Shown here piece by piece: positions 38,901-52,459 of a DNA stretch of 64,000 nt. The notes under the pieces were generated by a model. The model did no database searches, was not told the origin of the DNA, and was given only the letters and a program-made list of their open reading frames with translations. The stretch comes from Dirofilaria immitis (taxonomy: Eukaryota > Nematoda > Chromadorea > Rhabditida > Onchocercidae), in the NCBI GenBank assembly GCA_024305405.1, contig JAKNDB010000087.1, positions 9,178,501 through 9,242,500 of the forward strand. The letters run 5' to 3'. The translations under genes and the position numbers were made by a program. How positions within the stretch are numbered: position 1 is the stretch's first letter; each line of letters opens with the position of its first letter.

Positions 38901-41900
38901 ATAAGAATACGGTAATTAATTAATTAAATATAGCTTTTTAGAAATAATTAGATTTTATTGCTAATTATATAAAAATATTCGATTGAAAGAAAATGGTATG
39001 TTAGTATTGAATGTCTTAAAAAGTATTTGACGAACAGAAATAAAAATTTAAATTAATAATTTAGTTCGGCAAAAGAATATAATTTAGTAACGAAATATTC
39101 GATAAAATATATCAATTTGTCTTTCCTTTTTTTTTGCAAATATTTAACCAAAAATGGTGAAAGATGAACAATCTGACAAGTGAGATATTCAAAAAAAAGA
39201 GGGAGAGAGAGAAAAAGAAATCAGAAAGTATTGTAAAAATCAAAAGTAAAAATTATGTTCGAATGATTAAAATTTATACAAAATAATTCAAGAAATTTCA
39301 ACCAACAAGACATGAATAGCGTTTAATTTAAAAAGAAAAAATGAGATAAATTTCTTCGTACAAATGAAATTATAATGTTCTTTGATAAAATAAAAAAGAA
39401 AAACGATTTGTGCATAACATTCTCTTATATCATTTTGCTATTTTTTTATCAAAAATATTTAAAAATTAGAGAAAAAAAGAAAATTAATTATCCGTTACTT
39501 TTACGTCGTACGTTGTACATTTTTGTAAAACACACAGTTTCATTTATTTAATTGCAATCGAATTCTCTTTCTCATTCTCCTTCTTTTTCAATTAATTAAT
39601 AGTTTAATTTGGAATTATAATCTAAATTTTGATCATTTTAAGATATAAATTAGAATTAATCATAGTTAATTAAATTTATGTATTATAACTTAATGTTGAT
39701 TTTTTAAAAAAAAAAAGAAAACTAAACATAAATTAGAATGAATTAAAGAGTTAGCTAAAGTTTGAACCGATAATCTGAAAGCCTGTTGAAATTGAAATGT
39801 AAAAAAATGTTTTCAATTTCAATAGAACAAAATGCATATTTTCATTCGTTTAAAAATATTATGAATTATAATTAATTCATCCTATTTCATCATAATTATC
39901 TTAATGTTATCATATCATAAGTAATTTCTATCTCGTAATTTTAGTTTACTAATATCATCATAAAACTGATTGAACTTAGCAAGAAAAGAATTTTAATGAA
40001 TAATTCGAAATGCTAGAAGTTAATATAATAATTCTATTGAAATTGGTAATTCATTTCCATTTTCACTATTCCATAATGAATGAATATATAAAAACATTTC
40101 TTATTAATAATTTGACAAGAAAAAGAATGCAAATTAATATTTAAATATCTTTTTTTTGTTCTCTTAAATTCGGGAATAAGCAAAAATTAATTGGTACATG
40201 AATGTTTTGAAAATTATTATAATTTCAATTGTAATATTAATGAATAAAATCATACATATGATCAATTATATTCTAAACTTTTCAACTAATATCTTATTTG
40301 TTTTATTCTTTTGAATTTTTTGCCTGTGATATGATAAAATGGTTGCATGAAATATTTGTAAATAATTAGAAATATTTTAATTTTAGCAATTTTATTAATT
40401 TCAACTTTTCTTTCATTTTTAATATCTTTTATATTATATCTCTTTTATTTGTTTTCTTTTTTTTTAACAAAATTCTTTAAATATGAATGTTGTTTATTTT
40501 GTTTTTTATCACTAATTTATTAACATAATGTTAATGATGACCCATGAGTGATTACTTATAAATTATTACGTACGTCTAAATGTTGCAATAAAAATAAACA
40601 AATAATATTAGATGAAGGAAAGAACTACGGAATAGTTTATATAATAACTTAAGAGGTTAAATTTATTTGTGTAAATTAATCAGTATATATGTATAATGGT
40701 ACAAATATAAGATGGATAGAAAAATTATGGAAATGAGTATATATAGCTAATTAGATTAAATTAATCATTAAACATAAATAGTACAGATGTAAGATTGATA
40801 AAAGGATAGCATTATAGCTAATTAAGTTAAATAACAAAAGAAAAAATGGAATAGCTAGAAGATGAAATGATATGATAAAAGAAAGATATGAACAAAGTTC
40901 GAATATTCGATATGAATTTATTCTTGTAATGCAATTCTGATTATTACTCAATAAATAGGCAATGAATAAGGAATGAAAAAGATTTCTCTTATTTGTCTAT
41001 AAAATGATTTCATGAAATATCTCCAAAATGAATGAATGAATGAATTTTGAAAAAAAAGGAACGAAATAGAGGGAATTTGGAAAGCGAAGAAAATGGGAAG
41101 GAAAGACTGAAATGGAGAAGAAAAGATAGATGCCAAGCCTAGGCTTTATAAATGCATGGCTTATTATACAAACTCCTCTTTCTCCTATTCCTTCTTGCTT
41201 TTCGATTGAAAGAAAAAAAGGAAAAGAAAAAATTAAAAAATTAAAAACAAAGAGATTTTAAAAAGGAAAATTTGCTTCATATTATTTTTAAGCATTATAT
41301 TAATGGCTTATTCAAAAATAAATAAAAAAATTGTTCATAATTCAATAATTTTTGATAAATTATGAAATAGTCTTATTCTTGGGCAAATCTAAACTTTATA
41401 GTTATAAAGAATTTGTTTGTTAAATGTGAAAATGATTAACATATCGATTGATTTCACCAATTATCGCCATAGCATTCAATGCGAAGTAATAACAATTAAA
41501 AGGATAAGTTGATAGCTATGCAGATCAGAAAATTAATTAGACAGATATTAAATTAGAAGATAGAATGATAAAATATCAAAGTATCAAGTGGAAATTTTAT
41601 TTAGGTCAATCATTATTTTCTATTAATAGGAAATTTATTTGCATTAGGTTATCAAATAGTTCTAAAAGTTTTGTAAATTGAAGAAATAGAAAATAATTCA
41701 AATTTATTCTTAAAGAAAAAAGAAACGAAAATAAACTGGCGAAAATAAATGAAAATATCTCAAAAATTATTTCTCGCCTCAATGATTCTTTTCTTAAACT
41801 TCTCGTCTGAATGATTCTGTTCTAACTGATTATTTTATATTTATGTAACATTTTATAATTCATGATAAAGATTTGAATATTATATCAAAATTGATTGAAA

Positions 41901-43323
41901 TTTTTTCATAATTTTAAAACTAAATTTAAATAAGCGTAAAAATGATCATTTTTTCCCAAATTTTTATTTAGATGAATTTGAAAATAATGAATATTTCAAA
42001 AAATATTTGAAATTATGATAAGATTATTATAAATAATTGATAATTTGTGAGAAATTTAATGATAAATATTGATCGTTGAGTAAATGAAAAAATATCATTT
42101 TAATTTCTTGCATTTTATAAAAGTTTTTTCTTCTTTTAAATTTCTAAAAGCTATTCATTCGTCTATCGATATTTAAGCATAACGAATGATAATTATTTAA
42201 CATCATTATGTCCTTTCATTGATCTTTAGAAAGAGGAGCTTTTTTTCCTTCTCAGAAATTAATCAATGTTAAACTCAAAACACTTGCTGACAACAGTTGA
42301 AAATTTTTCACATTTAATATGTGGGAATTTTACAGTTTAAATTTATAAGCTTTTAATTATTCAATGATATTTGCTTTATCGATTTATTCAAATTTGACGA
42401 TAAAATGTTTCATCTATAATAATTTAAAGAAGAACGGAATTTTTCATACGATAATTTTGATCTAATCATTTGATTAGAATTATCATTTTGCATTGTTATT
42501 AAATTATATCAAAAATGCGAATGTTTCTAACAAATTTAAAGAAGAAAAAATCGAAATTTTTTGAGTCATCATACAATTATTACAAAAACATAATGAAATT
42601 GATTTGATTTTCTCATCCGTTAAATAATGCAAACTTTTTAAGGGAAATTTAGTTTTTAAAATAATTATTTCTAAATTTTCTAAGATGAATATTGTGGTGA
42701 GAATTTATTAACTTATGTCTGCTTAATTTATTTAGCATATTAGTGTATTAATCAATTAATGCTTTAGATTCCTTACAGCATTAATTGATAAAATTGATTG
42801 CTAATTATCCAGGAGTAATGCTAAAAATTGATGTACTTTCAAGAGAAATTCAAACGTTATCATATCTTAAATGTTAATTTAAAATGTAAAAAAATTGATG
42901 AAATAGTTGTGAAAGAGCTCTTTTAGAAGCGTTTAAAATCAAAATAATAGTTACAGGATAGAAGGAAAGGGAATATATAATAACTATTTATATTTTTGTT
43001 TTTGATTTACTATGAACTAATGATTCGTTTAGAATCAATCGTACATGTTAAATTATTGTAGTGTTTCATTCATATTCTTACACGTATCACGTCAAATTAT
43101 TATACTTTATTCAGATTCTTACACGTATCATGTAAAATTAGTATAATATCTCATTCAAAATTTTGCAAGGATGGCATGAAAAAGTTGTTTAATGAATAGT
43201 TGTTTAATGAGCAAAAAAAAATGTTGAATGTGATGGGAGAAAAATGAAATATTTTTTTATAATAACATAATTGATAACTAGAGGGAGAAAAGAAGAGAAA
43301 CGAGAGAGAGGAAAAGAGGGAAT

Positions 43324-43360
43324 TTTTCGAGAACAATATTACCAATATTGTTCTCGAAAA
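43324..43360. repeat. Perfect 17-bp hairpin with 3-nt loop
   Basis: TTTTCGAGAACAATATT (43324-43340) is followed by the loop ACC and its exact reverse complement (43344-43360). The stem contains several G-C pairs, unlike most chance palindromes in this AT-rich DNA. Confidence 0.9.
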
Positions 43361-44448
43361 CAAATTGAATTCTCCTTTTTAATCTATTGCTTGGTTAAAA
43401 TTTGAAAAAAAGTAATATTATTTATTATATGCTTTATATGACTACATTGTGTAGCTTAAAAGTTTTAGTTATCAATTGGAATAATGAAGTAAAGAAAAAG
43501 AATGATTATTTGCTTAATGTCTAAATTAAAATGACAAATGAAGTTTAAGTGATTAAATAGAGAGAAATTGGGAAAAAAATAAATTTAAAAATGATATCTC
43601 ACGAGAAAGCCGAATTATAAATGCTATTAAATTTAACTTTTAATGTTTTTCAATATTTCTTTTTACTTCCTTTCTTGCTTTTTTTTTTTAAAATAACTTT
43701 TATTTGAATAAATCATTAAATTAAAACATTCTCCTTCTTGAAATGAACATAAATATTTAAATTTGCTAACTATAGCATATTTTTAATTGAAAAAAGCAAC
43801 GATAAAGTATAGGGATCATTTTGAATGAAATAAATATCTAAAATAAAGAAGTTAGCAAACTTTTTTCCCTTTAAATATTTATTTGTTTATTCAATGAACC
43901 CATCGGTTCTGTTGACAAATAATTACAACATTCAAGATGAAATTTGATTAAATTTAATATATAAAATCTAAAAATTACTACCATTCTTATCTTTTTCGAA
44001 TCCTTTGGTGCATAACTTATCAAACATTTTTTTATATTATTTTTTAAAAAAAAATAAACAATGTAGCATCAAAAATGATTTCACAACTAGAAGAAGTAAA
44101 TATGATTGAAAAAAAAATTGAAAAACAAAAGAAAAAAACCAATGGAATAGAATATTTGAAAATAAGAAATAATAGAAAAACAAAACGATTTAACTACTAT
44201 TTCATTCTTTACGACGAAAACTTTCAGTTTAATTGAAAAGAAAAAAACTAAAAATACTTGAAATGGACATATTTTTAGAATTAAAATTTCTATAAAAATA
44301 ACATATAAATATTTCTTTTCTTTTTTTCATTAATAAAATGAATAATATTAATGTTATTTAACCATATTTATTGTTAATTATTAATGAAATGATAATATTA
44401 TAAATAAATAATTTCGCAATTCCCAACTAGAATTTTTTTTTGTTTTTT

Positions 44449-45050
44449 TCAACAAACTTTATCTAATTTAATATATTTATTTAATTTTTATTAAATTTTA
44501 TCTTAACAAATATGATTTAATAATAAATTGAAATATTTGAGATATATGATTGTAAATACTTAATGATATTTGCTGATGAATATTTTTAAATGTCTCTGAT
44601 AAGTATGTCACGTAAAAAGTGTTGTCAACATGATAATTATCATTTTCAAAATAACAGCTGCAGTAAGAAAATTGAAATGTAACGATGAAAATAAACTTAA
44701 AAATAAACATTTCGCAAAATAATAGAAGTCGAAAAATTAACAAATCATATGATATATCATTGTCAAGCTATTGAAAAGAATTTCGCTATCGTTGTGCAAT
44801 TTACGAAACTGATGCGTTTAATCAAATTCAATTGAATTATTTCTTCATGATGAACATATGTTATTTAAATTAGTATTTTATAAGTTGTTTTCAACTTTTT
44901 TAAAAGATTTCAACAAACTTTATCTAATTTAATATATTTATTTAATTTTTATTAAATTTCATCTTAACAAATATGATTTAATAATAAATTGAAATATTTG
45001 AGATATATGTATATATGATTGTAAATACTTGATGATATTTGCTGATGAAT
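44449..45050. repeat. Direct duplication of about 134 bp
   Basis: The segment 44449-44582 (TCAACAAACTTTATCTAATT ... GCTGATGAAT) is repeated at 44909-45050 with a few substitutions and an 8-nt insertion (GTATATAT-type expansion). The copies lie in the same orientation about 330 bp apart. Neither encodes a recognisable protein. Confidence 0.88.
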
Positions 45051-46280
45051 AAAATTTCCAAGTGAAACAGCTGAAGATAAATTCCAATCGTGTAATTTTA
45101 ATAATCAATTGTTTAATCGAACAAATTCAATCAAAATTCTTTCAAAACAAATATTTAAAACATTTTGCCATCATCCAGTCGTTATTTTAATAATTTATTG
45201 ATAATAAACAAATATAATGATTCATCAAATAATCTCAACAGATATGAAATCTTTATTCGTTACTATTTCCTTTTGTTTTTTTTGATTCGATATGGCAGAG
45301 AAAATCTGCGATAACTTTTTCATAAAATTCAAAATCTTTATTAAAAACTGAAATGACAAATGTTTTAACGTAAGAAACGACTACAATTCCATAGAAAGCT
45401 TCAGCTCGTAAACACTGAAAACTGATATGATATTATCACATAGATATTATATTTGCATCATATAGTTGCGATTTTTAAAAATGAAAAGACTAAACTAAAG
45501 TTTTTTTTGAAAGATGAAAAAATTTATTATTTTAAACTATCATTTATAATCGTTTCCTAAAATTATATAAAAGTTTATCAGATCTTTAGTGGTATATTAT
45601 TAAAGTTGAAAAATATGAGAATTCAACTATGAATAGTAAGATTACTAAAACCAGCTTATTAAAGAGAATCCCGAAGATATTATGAATATAGATTGGCCAA
45701 CTAATAATAAATAATCATGAAATTTCTTATAATTAAATAAAAAATTTTTGAGATTATAAATTTAAAATAAAAATTGTAAATTACAATGATAATATATTAA
45801 ATAGTTTCGCATATGCATTATTATTCATTATGTTCATTCATTTATTTATTATCAACCATTTATCTATCGAATTGTTTACTAACTTATTTATCAACTATTT
45901 ATCAATCTAAACTTTTCTGGAAAACCACGCAAATACAATAGATAATATTAATAAATATGTTCAAATAATATAAAAATTTTCCATTCTTTTCGTTTAAATC
46001 GAATCATTCAGATCTGATTTACTTCCATTTTAAGTTATCAATCTCTACATACATATTTTTCCCTCGAGATTATGTGTGTATATATATATATACCTGCATC
46101 TTTCAACTTTATTTTTTCGAGAGAATGCATATACATATTTCTGTTTCTTAATATGATTTTTCTTTTACGATAATATATATGCACAGACAATAATAATATT
46201 TAGTTTAATAGCATCTTTCGAGCAATCTTTTATGTGATGAAAAAAAGGTAGAACTAAAAGAAACGGTCGGAATACGATAG

Positions 46281-46439
46281 GATGATAATGATGATGATGA
46301 TAATGATGATGATGATAATGATGATGACGATAATGATAATGATGATAATGATAATGATGATAATGATAATGATGATAATGATGATGATGATAATGATGAT
46401 GATGATGATAATGATGATGATGATAATGATGATGATGAT
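46281..46439. repeat. Long GAT/AAT trinucleotide microsatellite
   Basis: About 160 bp of GATGATAATGATGATGATAAT units. Each of its frames is open on at least one strand and encodes only Met/Ile, His/Tyr or Ser/Leu runs. These are repeat artefacts. Confidence 0.95.
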
Positions 46440-47944
46440 TTTGCATATGATAGCATTATTTCATAACGAGGGGAGAGGGCAGGGGCGAATTTTTTCGCTT
46501 ATTTAATTTTTATGGATGAATAAAAATTATTTTTCATTAAAATGAGCAATAAATGGAATAGGAAAAAGATAAAAAGGAAGAACATTATGCAAAATTGATT
46601 TTTCATTGAAAAAATGAATATCAAAAATAAATTTATTTTATTATTATCAAAAAAAATATAACTTATAATCAAATAGTTTAAAAATATTAAAACAAATATC
46701 ATCAATTAGTAATGGAATTAAAAAAATTTGATATATAAAGAAGAAATAAATTAAATAGCAATAAAAAAATCGATTATTTCATTTTCAATAAATGAAAAAA
46801 TGATTTAATATAATATATGAACCAATTAGCATTTGATTATTGAATGTGAAAACAAAATGATACAAAATGAAAAAAGAAAAATTAATGCTTTTCAGTTTTA
46901 AATGAAATTAAAAAAGAAAGAGAATAAAAATGAATTATTAAAATGGATTTTTATGCTTAATATTACATTAAATTAAACGAGTATTGAATAGAATATTTTG
47001 TTTGATTTTAAACTAATATGCCTATTGAATTGAACAAAGAGTGAAAATGTTGAATTAATCTCATTCAAATATTGCATTGAATTCAAAAATTTAATAATAT
47101 ATTTAGGCTTTTTAGGTGTAACAAATAAAAATATACAATGAAAAGTAGAAAAGAAAGTTTTTAAAATTTAAACTTTTTTAATGTTATATTTTGGTATAAA
47201 TATCATCTCTACACATAACCTTTGCTCCACATTATCATATTCTGTGGATCTTTTGCTAAAATATTCTTTATATTATCGAAATAGATCGCACAATTTTTAA
47301 AGCAATTTAAATTAGAGTTTCGATTTTTTTATATTATCAAATTATAATTCCGATGTGTTATCAAAATTTTCCATTTTATAAGTTTTTATAACTTCAGAAT
47401 TTACCCCAATTTACTTTTTTTAACTAAATATAAAATTTTTTGTAAATTTAGAATTATGATCATTTTCAATTTAATATATGGATGAGATGAATATTTTTTG
47501 AGCAATTAAATCGATTGAAATTATTTCGTTATATTTTGATTTGATCTAAATTTCGCATCTTTTTTTTTTTTCAGAATATCATTTGCTCTCAGCATCCTTT
47601 TATTTCGTTATTTTCTCTTCATTTCTTTTTATCAATTATCTGTTTAATGCATATGAATAATATATTCTTATCATTTCTCATTTATAGCAGATTGATAAAT
47701 ATAATAAATTTATTGATTAAATTATGTGAATTTCTATCAGTATTAGTATAAACAGTTATTAGTTATCATTAAATCAAAATGATTAATTATGTATTAAAAT
47801 TTTGTATTTGCTCCTCATGCTTTATTTTTTTTTGTTTATTTTTTAAAATGTATTTTTGTTGCTAATATTATTTGTTAAATTAATATTATTTTTATTTCAA
47901 TTTTTCATTTTTTTCTATCATCATTTTAGATCCAAAAATTTCTT

Positions 47945-48145
47945 TTTATTGTTATAATTTCCACAGGTATATCTCTATTATAATTTTAACAAATATGCCT
48001 CCATTGCAATTCCAATTTCAACAGGTATGTCTCTTTTATAATTTAAACAAGTATGCTTCCATTGTAATTCCAATTTCAACAGGTATGTCTCTATTATAAT
48101 TTTAACAGATATGTCTTCATTTTAGTTCCAATTTTTATAGGTATG
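47945..48145. repeat. 58-bp tandem repeat, about 3.3 copies
   Basis: AGGTAT is anchored at 47965, 48023, 48081 and 48139, an exact 58-bp period. The unit reads roughly CCAATTTCAACAGGTATGTC ... TAATTTTAACAAATATGCCTCCATTG. Inner copies are highly similar; the outer ones have drifted. Each inner copy has an acceptor-like TTTCAACAG directly joined to a donor-like GTATGT. Confidence 0.88.
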
Positions 48146-48232
48146 TATGAAGAATGATGAATACATTAATTTTTACAAATACCGCTACTATTATAAATTG
48201 GAAGAGATGAAAGAAAAATTGTAGTGCCAAAG

Positions 48233-48300
48233 ATGATAATGTTGATGATGATAATGATGATGATGATGATGATGATGGTGATGATGATGGTGATGATGAT
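48233..48300. repeat. GAT/GGT microsatellite
   Basis: GATGAT run with interspersed GATGGT units. The antisense frame gives a poly-Ile peptide and is rejected. Confidence 0.92.
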
Positions 48301-51300
48301 GCAAGATAAACAGGTTTCTGTTAACTGAGAAAATCGATGAAAGAAGAAATAATTCATTTCAAAAAATTACATTGTAAATTTTTCTTGAGCAAATTTATTT
48401 TATTTTTTTCTTTTTCTTTTTTTTAGAAAAGAGTAGTTGAAAAAAGTGGAAGATTGGAATTTATTGACATATGATGTAGACGAAGAAAAGGATAATACTA
48501 CACAAAGAGATAGCGAAAAATAAAAAAATCATTTCAATTAAAATACATTCACAACTAAAATCATTAATTAAAATTAATGATTTTGCTAATATAACTTTTT
48601 TTCGAAATATCATAAAAATATGATTTATCAGTATATTTATATATCATTTTAGAAGGATAATTTTGATATTCAAATCATTATCAGTTTAGTATTATTCTCG
48701 AATAATTTTTGCAGATTTTATGGAATTAAAAATAGAAATTAGCAAATGAAATGAATAAATTGATAAATATTTCATTTATTATTACAAAGATTACGCTTCC
48801 TTGAAGTATCGTGTTTGAAATACTGGTTTTAATTATGTTTTAATGTAATAAAAATTTTATTATCAAACTGATAATAATTTAATTTTCAACGTTTGCATTA
48901 TTTTTAAATATCTTATGGAAGTGGTAGACGACGAAGAAAATATTTTATTTCAAATGATTGACTATATTTTCGTCATAACATATTTCTCATATTTCAGTTT
49001 GTACAAATTACCGATCGACCGTCTTCTTTTCTAGAAATTGTTTTAAACAAAATAACATCTTTTTCTAATTTTTCGATTAAGCTTTATTCAATAACTCACT
49101 GAAACTATAATTCCTTCAATCGATAAAGTTTTAATAAATAAAATATTCATTCATTAATTATTTGATATATATATATTAATTATTTCAATGCTGCATATAA
49201 ATTGTTGATTAAAAATGAAATGAATTGGAAATGAAAAATTTTATTCTATCTCATTTCAATTTAAAATAATTTTACAATTAAAAAAATATGAAATCAAATA
49301 TTTAAAAATATGATATGATAATCATAATAGAAGGGAGCGTTTAAATTTGTTATTTAAAAAAAATTTTGATTAATAAATTTCACACGAAATATTGGTACTA
49401 CTAATTTTACTACTACCATTACTCATTATATCTGATTCTCTTCGTTTGAAATTATAAATAAATTGTGTTAGTCTATCCCAAATGATAAATGATTGATTCA
49501 CTTGAACAAAAAAAAAGAAGAAAACAGACTCAGATTTTTCTCAATATATAAATTTTTCTTTGCCAACTATTTGCCAAAATTTTTCCGGAAGTCGAGAAAT
49601 GAAAAATTCTTGGGGAGTATCAAAATTTTTTAAAATTATTAAAATTATAATTTGCATATAATTTGGTATGATCAATAGAATGTAAGACGATTAGAAAATC
49701 ATGCACTTACAATGTTTAATTAATTAAAATTAAAATTATTTAATCGATATTAGGCGATATTAGAAGGGAGAAACGAAATTTGGAGATTTATTTTCCTTCC
49801 TGTTTTCTTTTTTTTTATCAACAATCAGTAATTTGTGAACAATAATAAAATATAGCTCAATGTTTTATCTTTTTTCTAACTTGTTTTTTCTTGCGCTTTC
49901 TTTTTCCTCTCCTTCCTTAAAAAAATATTCAAACAATTAAACATCTTTTATCACAATTAAAAATATTTAAATTGATGATTTTTATTATCGTAGCATTTTA
50001 AATGAATCAATCCTTCTTTGCATTTAATTTATTATTGTTGTTTGAAACATAAAAAATGAATAATTTAATTTAATTACTTGTAACAAAAGAAATTCAGTCA
50101 ATTCCACTTTACGTATTCAAATACGTTTATTTATCAACAAATTATTATTAATAAACTTTCGAACGAACAGACTTTTAATCAATTCTTTAATTTTCTTAAT
50201 ATTTTCATAAAACTATTATTATTGTTTAATTTTTGAAAATTTTATATAAACTGTATTAATAGCTTTATTTCATTTAAATTAATGTTCATAGCTGTAAATA
50301 TAGGAAATTTCTACAGTAAATTTTCAGGAGAAAATTTATATTTAAAATTAATAGTTTTGAGAGAAAATATAAAATGATTCTGTTTAAGTATTACAGTAAA
50401 ATTTTTGAATTAAATATTAAATATTTAATTTTCTTTCTTTTCTGTTTATATAAAAGAATTCAGCCATCATGATTTCAATCTGAGCAAACAAAACTGGTTT
50501 AATCGATTTATCGTGAAGCTTAGTGTCTCATAACATTTTTTATGCTTTCAAAAACCTGCTGCTATTAAAATTCGATGAAAATTAAATTATATAAATATAT
50601 TATTATTGTTATTTAGTAATTCCAATTATTTATTCTCCTTATCTAATCTAATCATTCATTCATTAACAATATATTCTATGTCTTATTAAATATGTTATTT
50701 CGTTTATTTATCAAATAAATCTTTTGCAATGGCTGAGCCTCTTTAACTAACATTACTTTCATATCATTCTTATCATAGTGACAATAGTCGACGAGAAATC
50801 CTATCACTTAAATTTGAATCATTTATTATTATAAAAACTTGTTGAGCAATAAAAATGCAAAAATGATACTTTTCTTTTTTTCCGTTATTTTTTCAAACTT
50901 CAAGGAATCATCTTTTTGTTTTAAAAGAAAGTATGGCAATTGCAAAATATTTGCTTATATTTTTTGTAAAAATATTTGTAAAATTTAACGAAAAAGAAAT
51001 ATTTTTTTAAGAATTATTTATTATTGTTACTATTGGTTCAAAAAAATATAACTATCGATTTTAACTAAAAGAATATTATATAATAGTTGAATCGAATTAA
51101 TCATTAATAAACTTTTCAGGAATGAAATAAAAATTTTTTTGATTTATTTATATATGTTTTTACCATTAAAGATTAGTTATTTATTTACATATGACTTTGC
51201 CATTAAATATTATATTATTTATTAATATTAAATTGAAATTAGTTAGTACATTAAAAATTATTTGTTATATTACTTATTAGCATTAAAAAATATTTTTTAA

Positions 51301-52208
51301 ATTCAATCATTAAATTTTAGTGTATAGCAATTATGATATTAATGCTAAGAAAGTTTCATATATCAAATATAAGCTGATAAATTGATTTCTTATCATTCTT
51401 TTCTTGTGTTTCTTGTTTATTTTTTCAAAAAAAATAAATAACATTTTCCTTCTCTTAAAATGTTTATCACAATGTAAGGAAATATTGTAAACGTTTTGCT
51501 CCTTCATGAAAAAAAAAATTCAATTATATTTTCTTTAAAAATTCTTCCAAAATACTTACGCTTCACATTCTTTGCTTTTCTTCACCTAAACTTTTATTTC
51601 GTTTTTTTTCGGTATGTTCTTAACTTTTATTGAATTGATGACAAATTAGTTAAATATAAATGAATTCATTTCATTTCAAATGAATGTAATTTATCATCAA
51701 TAAATCAACTAGTTTTTATCGTCTTTCTTTTGAAATGAGAATGCAAAATTTTAATATTTTTTTAAATACCGAAATTATTGAAAATTTCGATTTTTTTATT
51801 TATCGAAAAAAGAATGAAAAAATTGATAATTCTGGATGAACGATTTATGAATATTATTTTGAATTTATAATATTCTACAGCTCTTCAGCTTTTTTAATAC
51901 CTCTTTTACTTCCTGTTTGGTATAAATTTAATTATTTGATAATTTAATTAATAATACATCATTACTTTATTAAACCAAAAAATTATTTAATTTCAAAAAT
52001 TTTTTTAGTTGAATGTTTATTTGATTTGAAACAGTCTTTTATTCAAACAAAAGGAAATTAATTTTTAAATGATAATTTTTGGAAAAGAAATCAAATATTT
52101 TGATGCTAAGATAACATGCAAGACATGATGTATTGTAGAAATATATGTAATAGTAAAATTTAAACAAATGATAATTTCATTAGTCTTAAAAAATTTTGTT
52201 AAAATTAA

Positions 52209-52246
52209 TTAATTTAAAGATAATTAAATAATTATCTTTAAATTAA
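52209..52246. repeat. 38-nt perfect palindrome upstream of the transporter
   Basis: An 18-bp stem with a 2-nt AA loop, centred on AAGATAATTA-AA-TAATTATCTT. It lies about 215 bp upstream of the transporter start codon, in the probable promoter region. The stem is almost entirely A-T. Confidence 0.8.
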
Positions 52247-52427
52247 ATATTTATTATTAAATGAAAAGTAAAGTATATGTATTTGTTACCCGTTTAAATT
52301 ATTATCGACCTTTATGTTTATAATTTTAATCACATTATCAAATATTATTAATTTATCCATTATGATTGTTACTAATTAAAAATGCCTTTTTTGGAAAATT
52401 TTGTAAATATTTAATTTTGATAATTTT

Positions 52428-52429
52428 AG
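52428..52429 (+). promoter_or_regulatory. Candidate trans-splice acceptor of the transporter
   Basis: AATTTTAG ends 30 nt upstream of the ATG, and no coding exon is visible before it. The short leader and the position are typical of nematode spliced-leader acceptors; an ordinary 5' UTR intron is the alternative. Confidence 0.4.
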
Positions 52430-52459
52430 ATTTCAATTTCTGAATAACATCGAATTACA

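Larger units (their letters stand above)
31199..52208. other. About 21 kb divergent interval with no recognisable gene
   Basis: This stretch separates the start of the calmodulin-like gene (-) from the start of the transporter (+), so it holds both promoters. Open frames are short, mostly Phe/Ile/Leu/Ser-rich or encoded by microsatellites, and lack partner exons. It contains purine tracts (32508-32555, 35885-35940), GAT-type microsatellites (33672-33740, 46281-46439, 48233-48300), a perfect hairpin (43324-43360), a segmental duplication (44449-45050) and a 58-bp tandem repeat (47945-48145). Distant 5' UTR exons of the flanking genes, or non-coding RNAs, could be hidden here and would not be visible from sequence alone. 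Confidence 0.55.

Noticed and set aside
46165..46506. Overlapping open frames rich in His/Tyr, Ser/Leu and Met/Ile on both strands
   Set aside because: They are translations of the GAT/AAT microsatellite in different frames, with no independent evidence of a gene.
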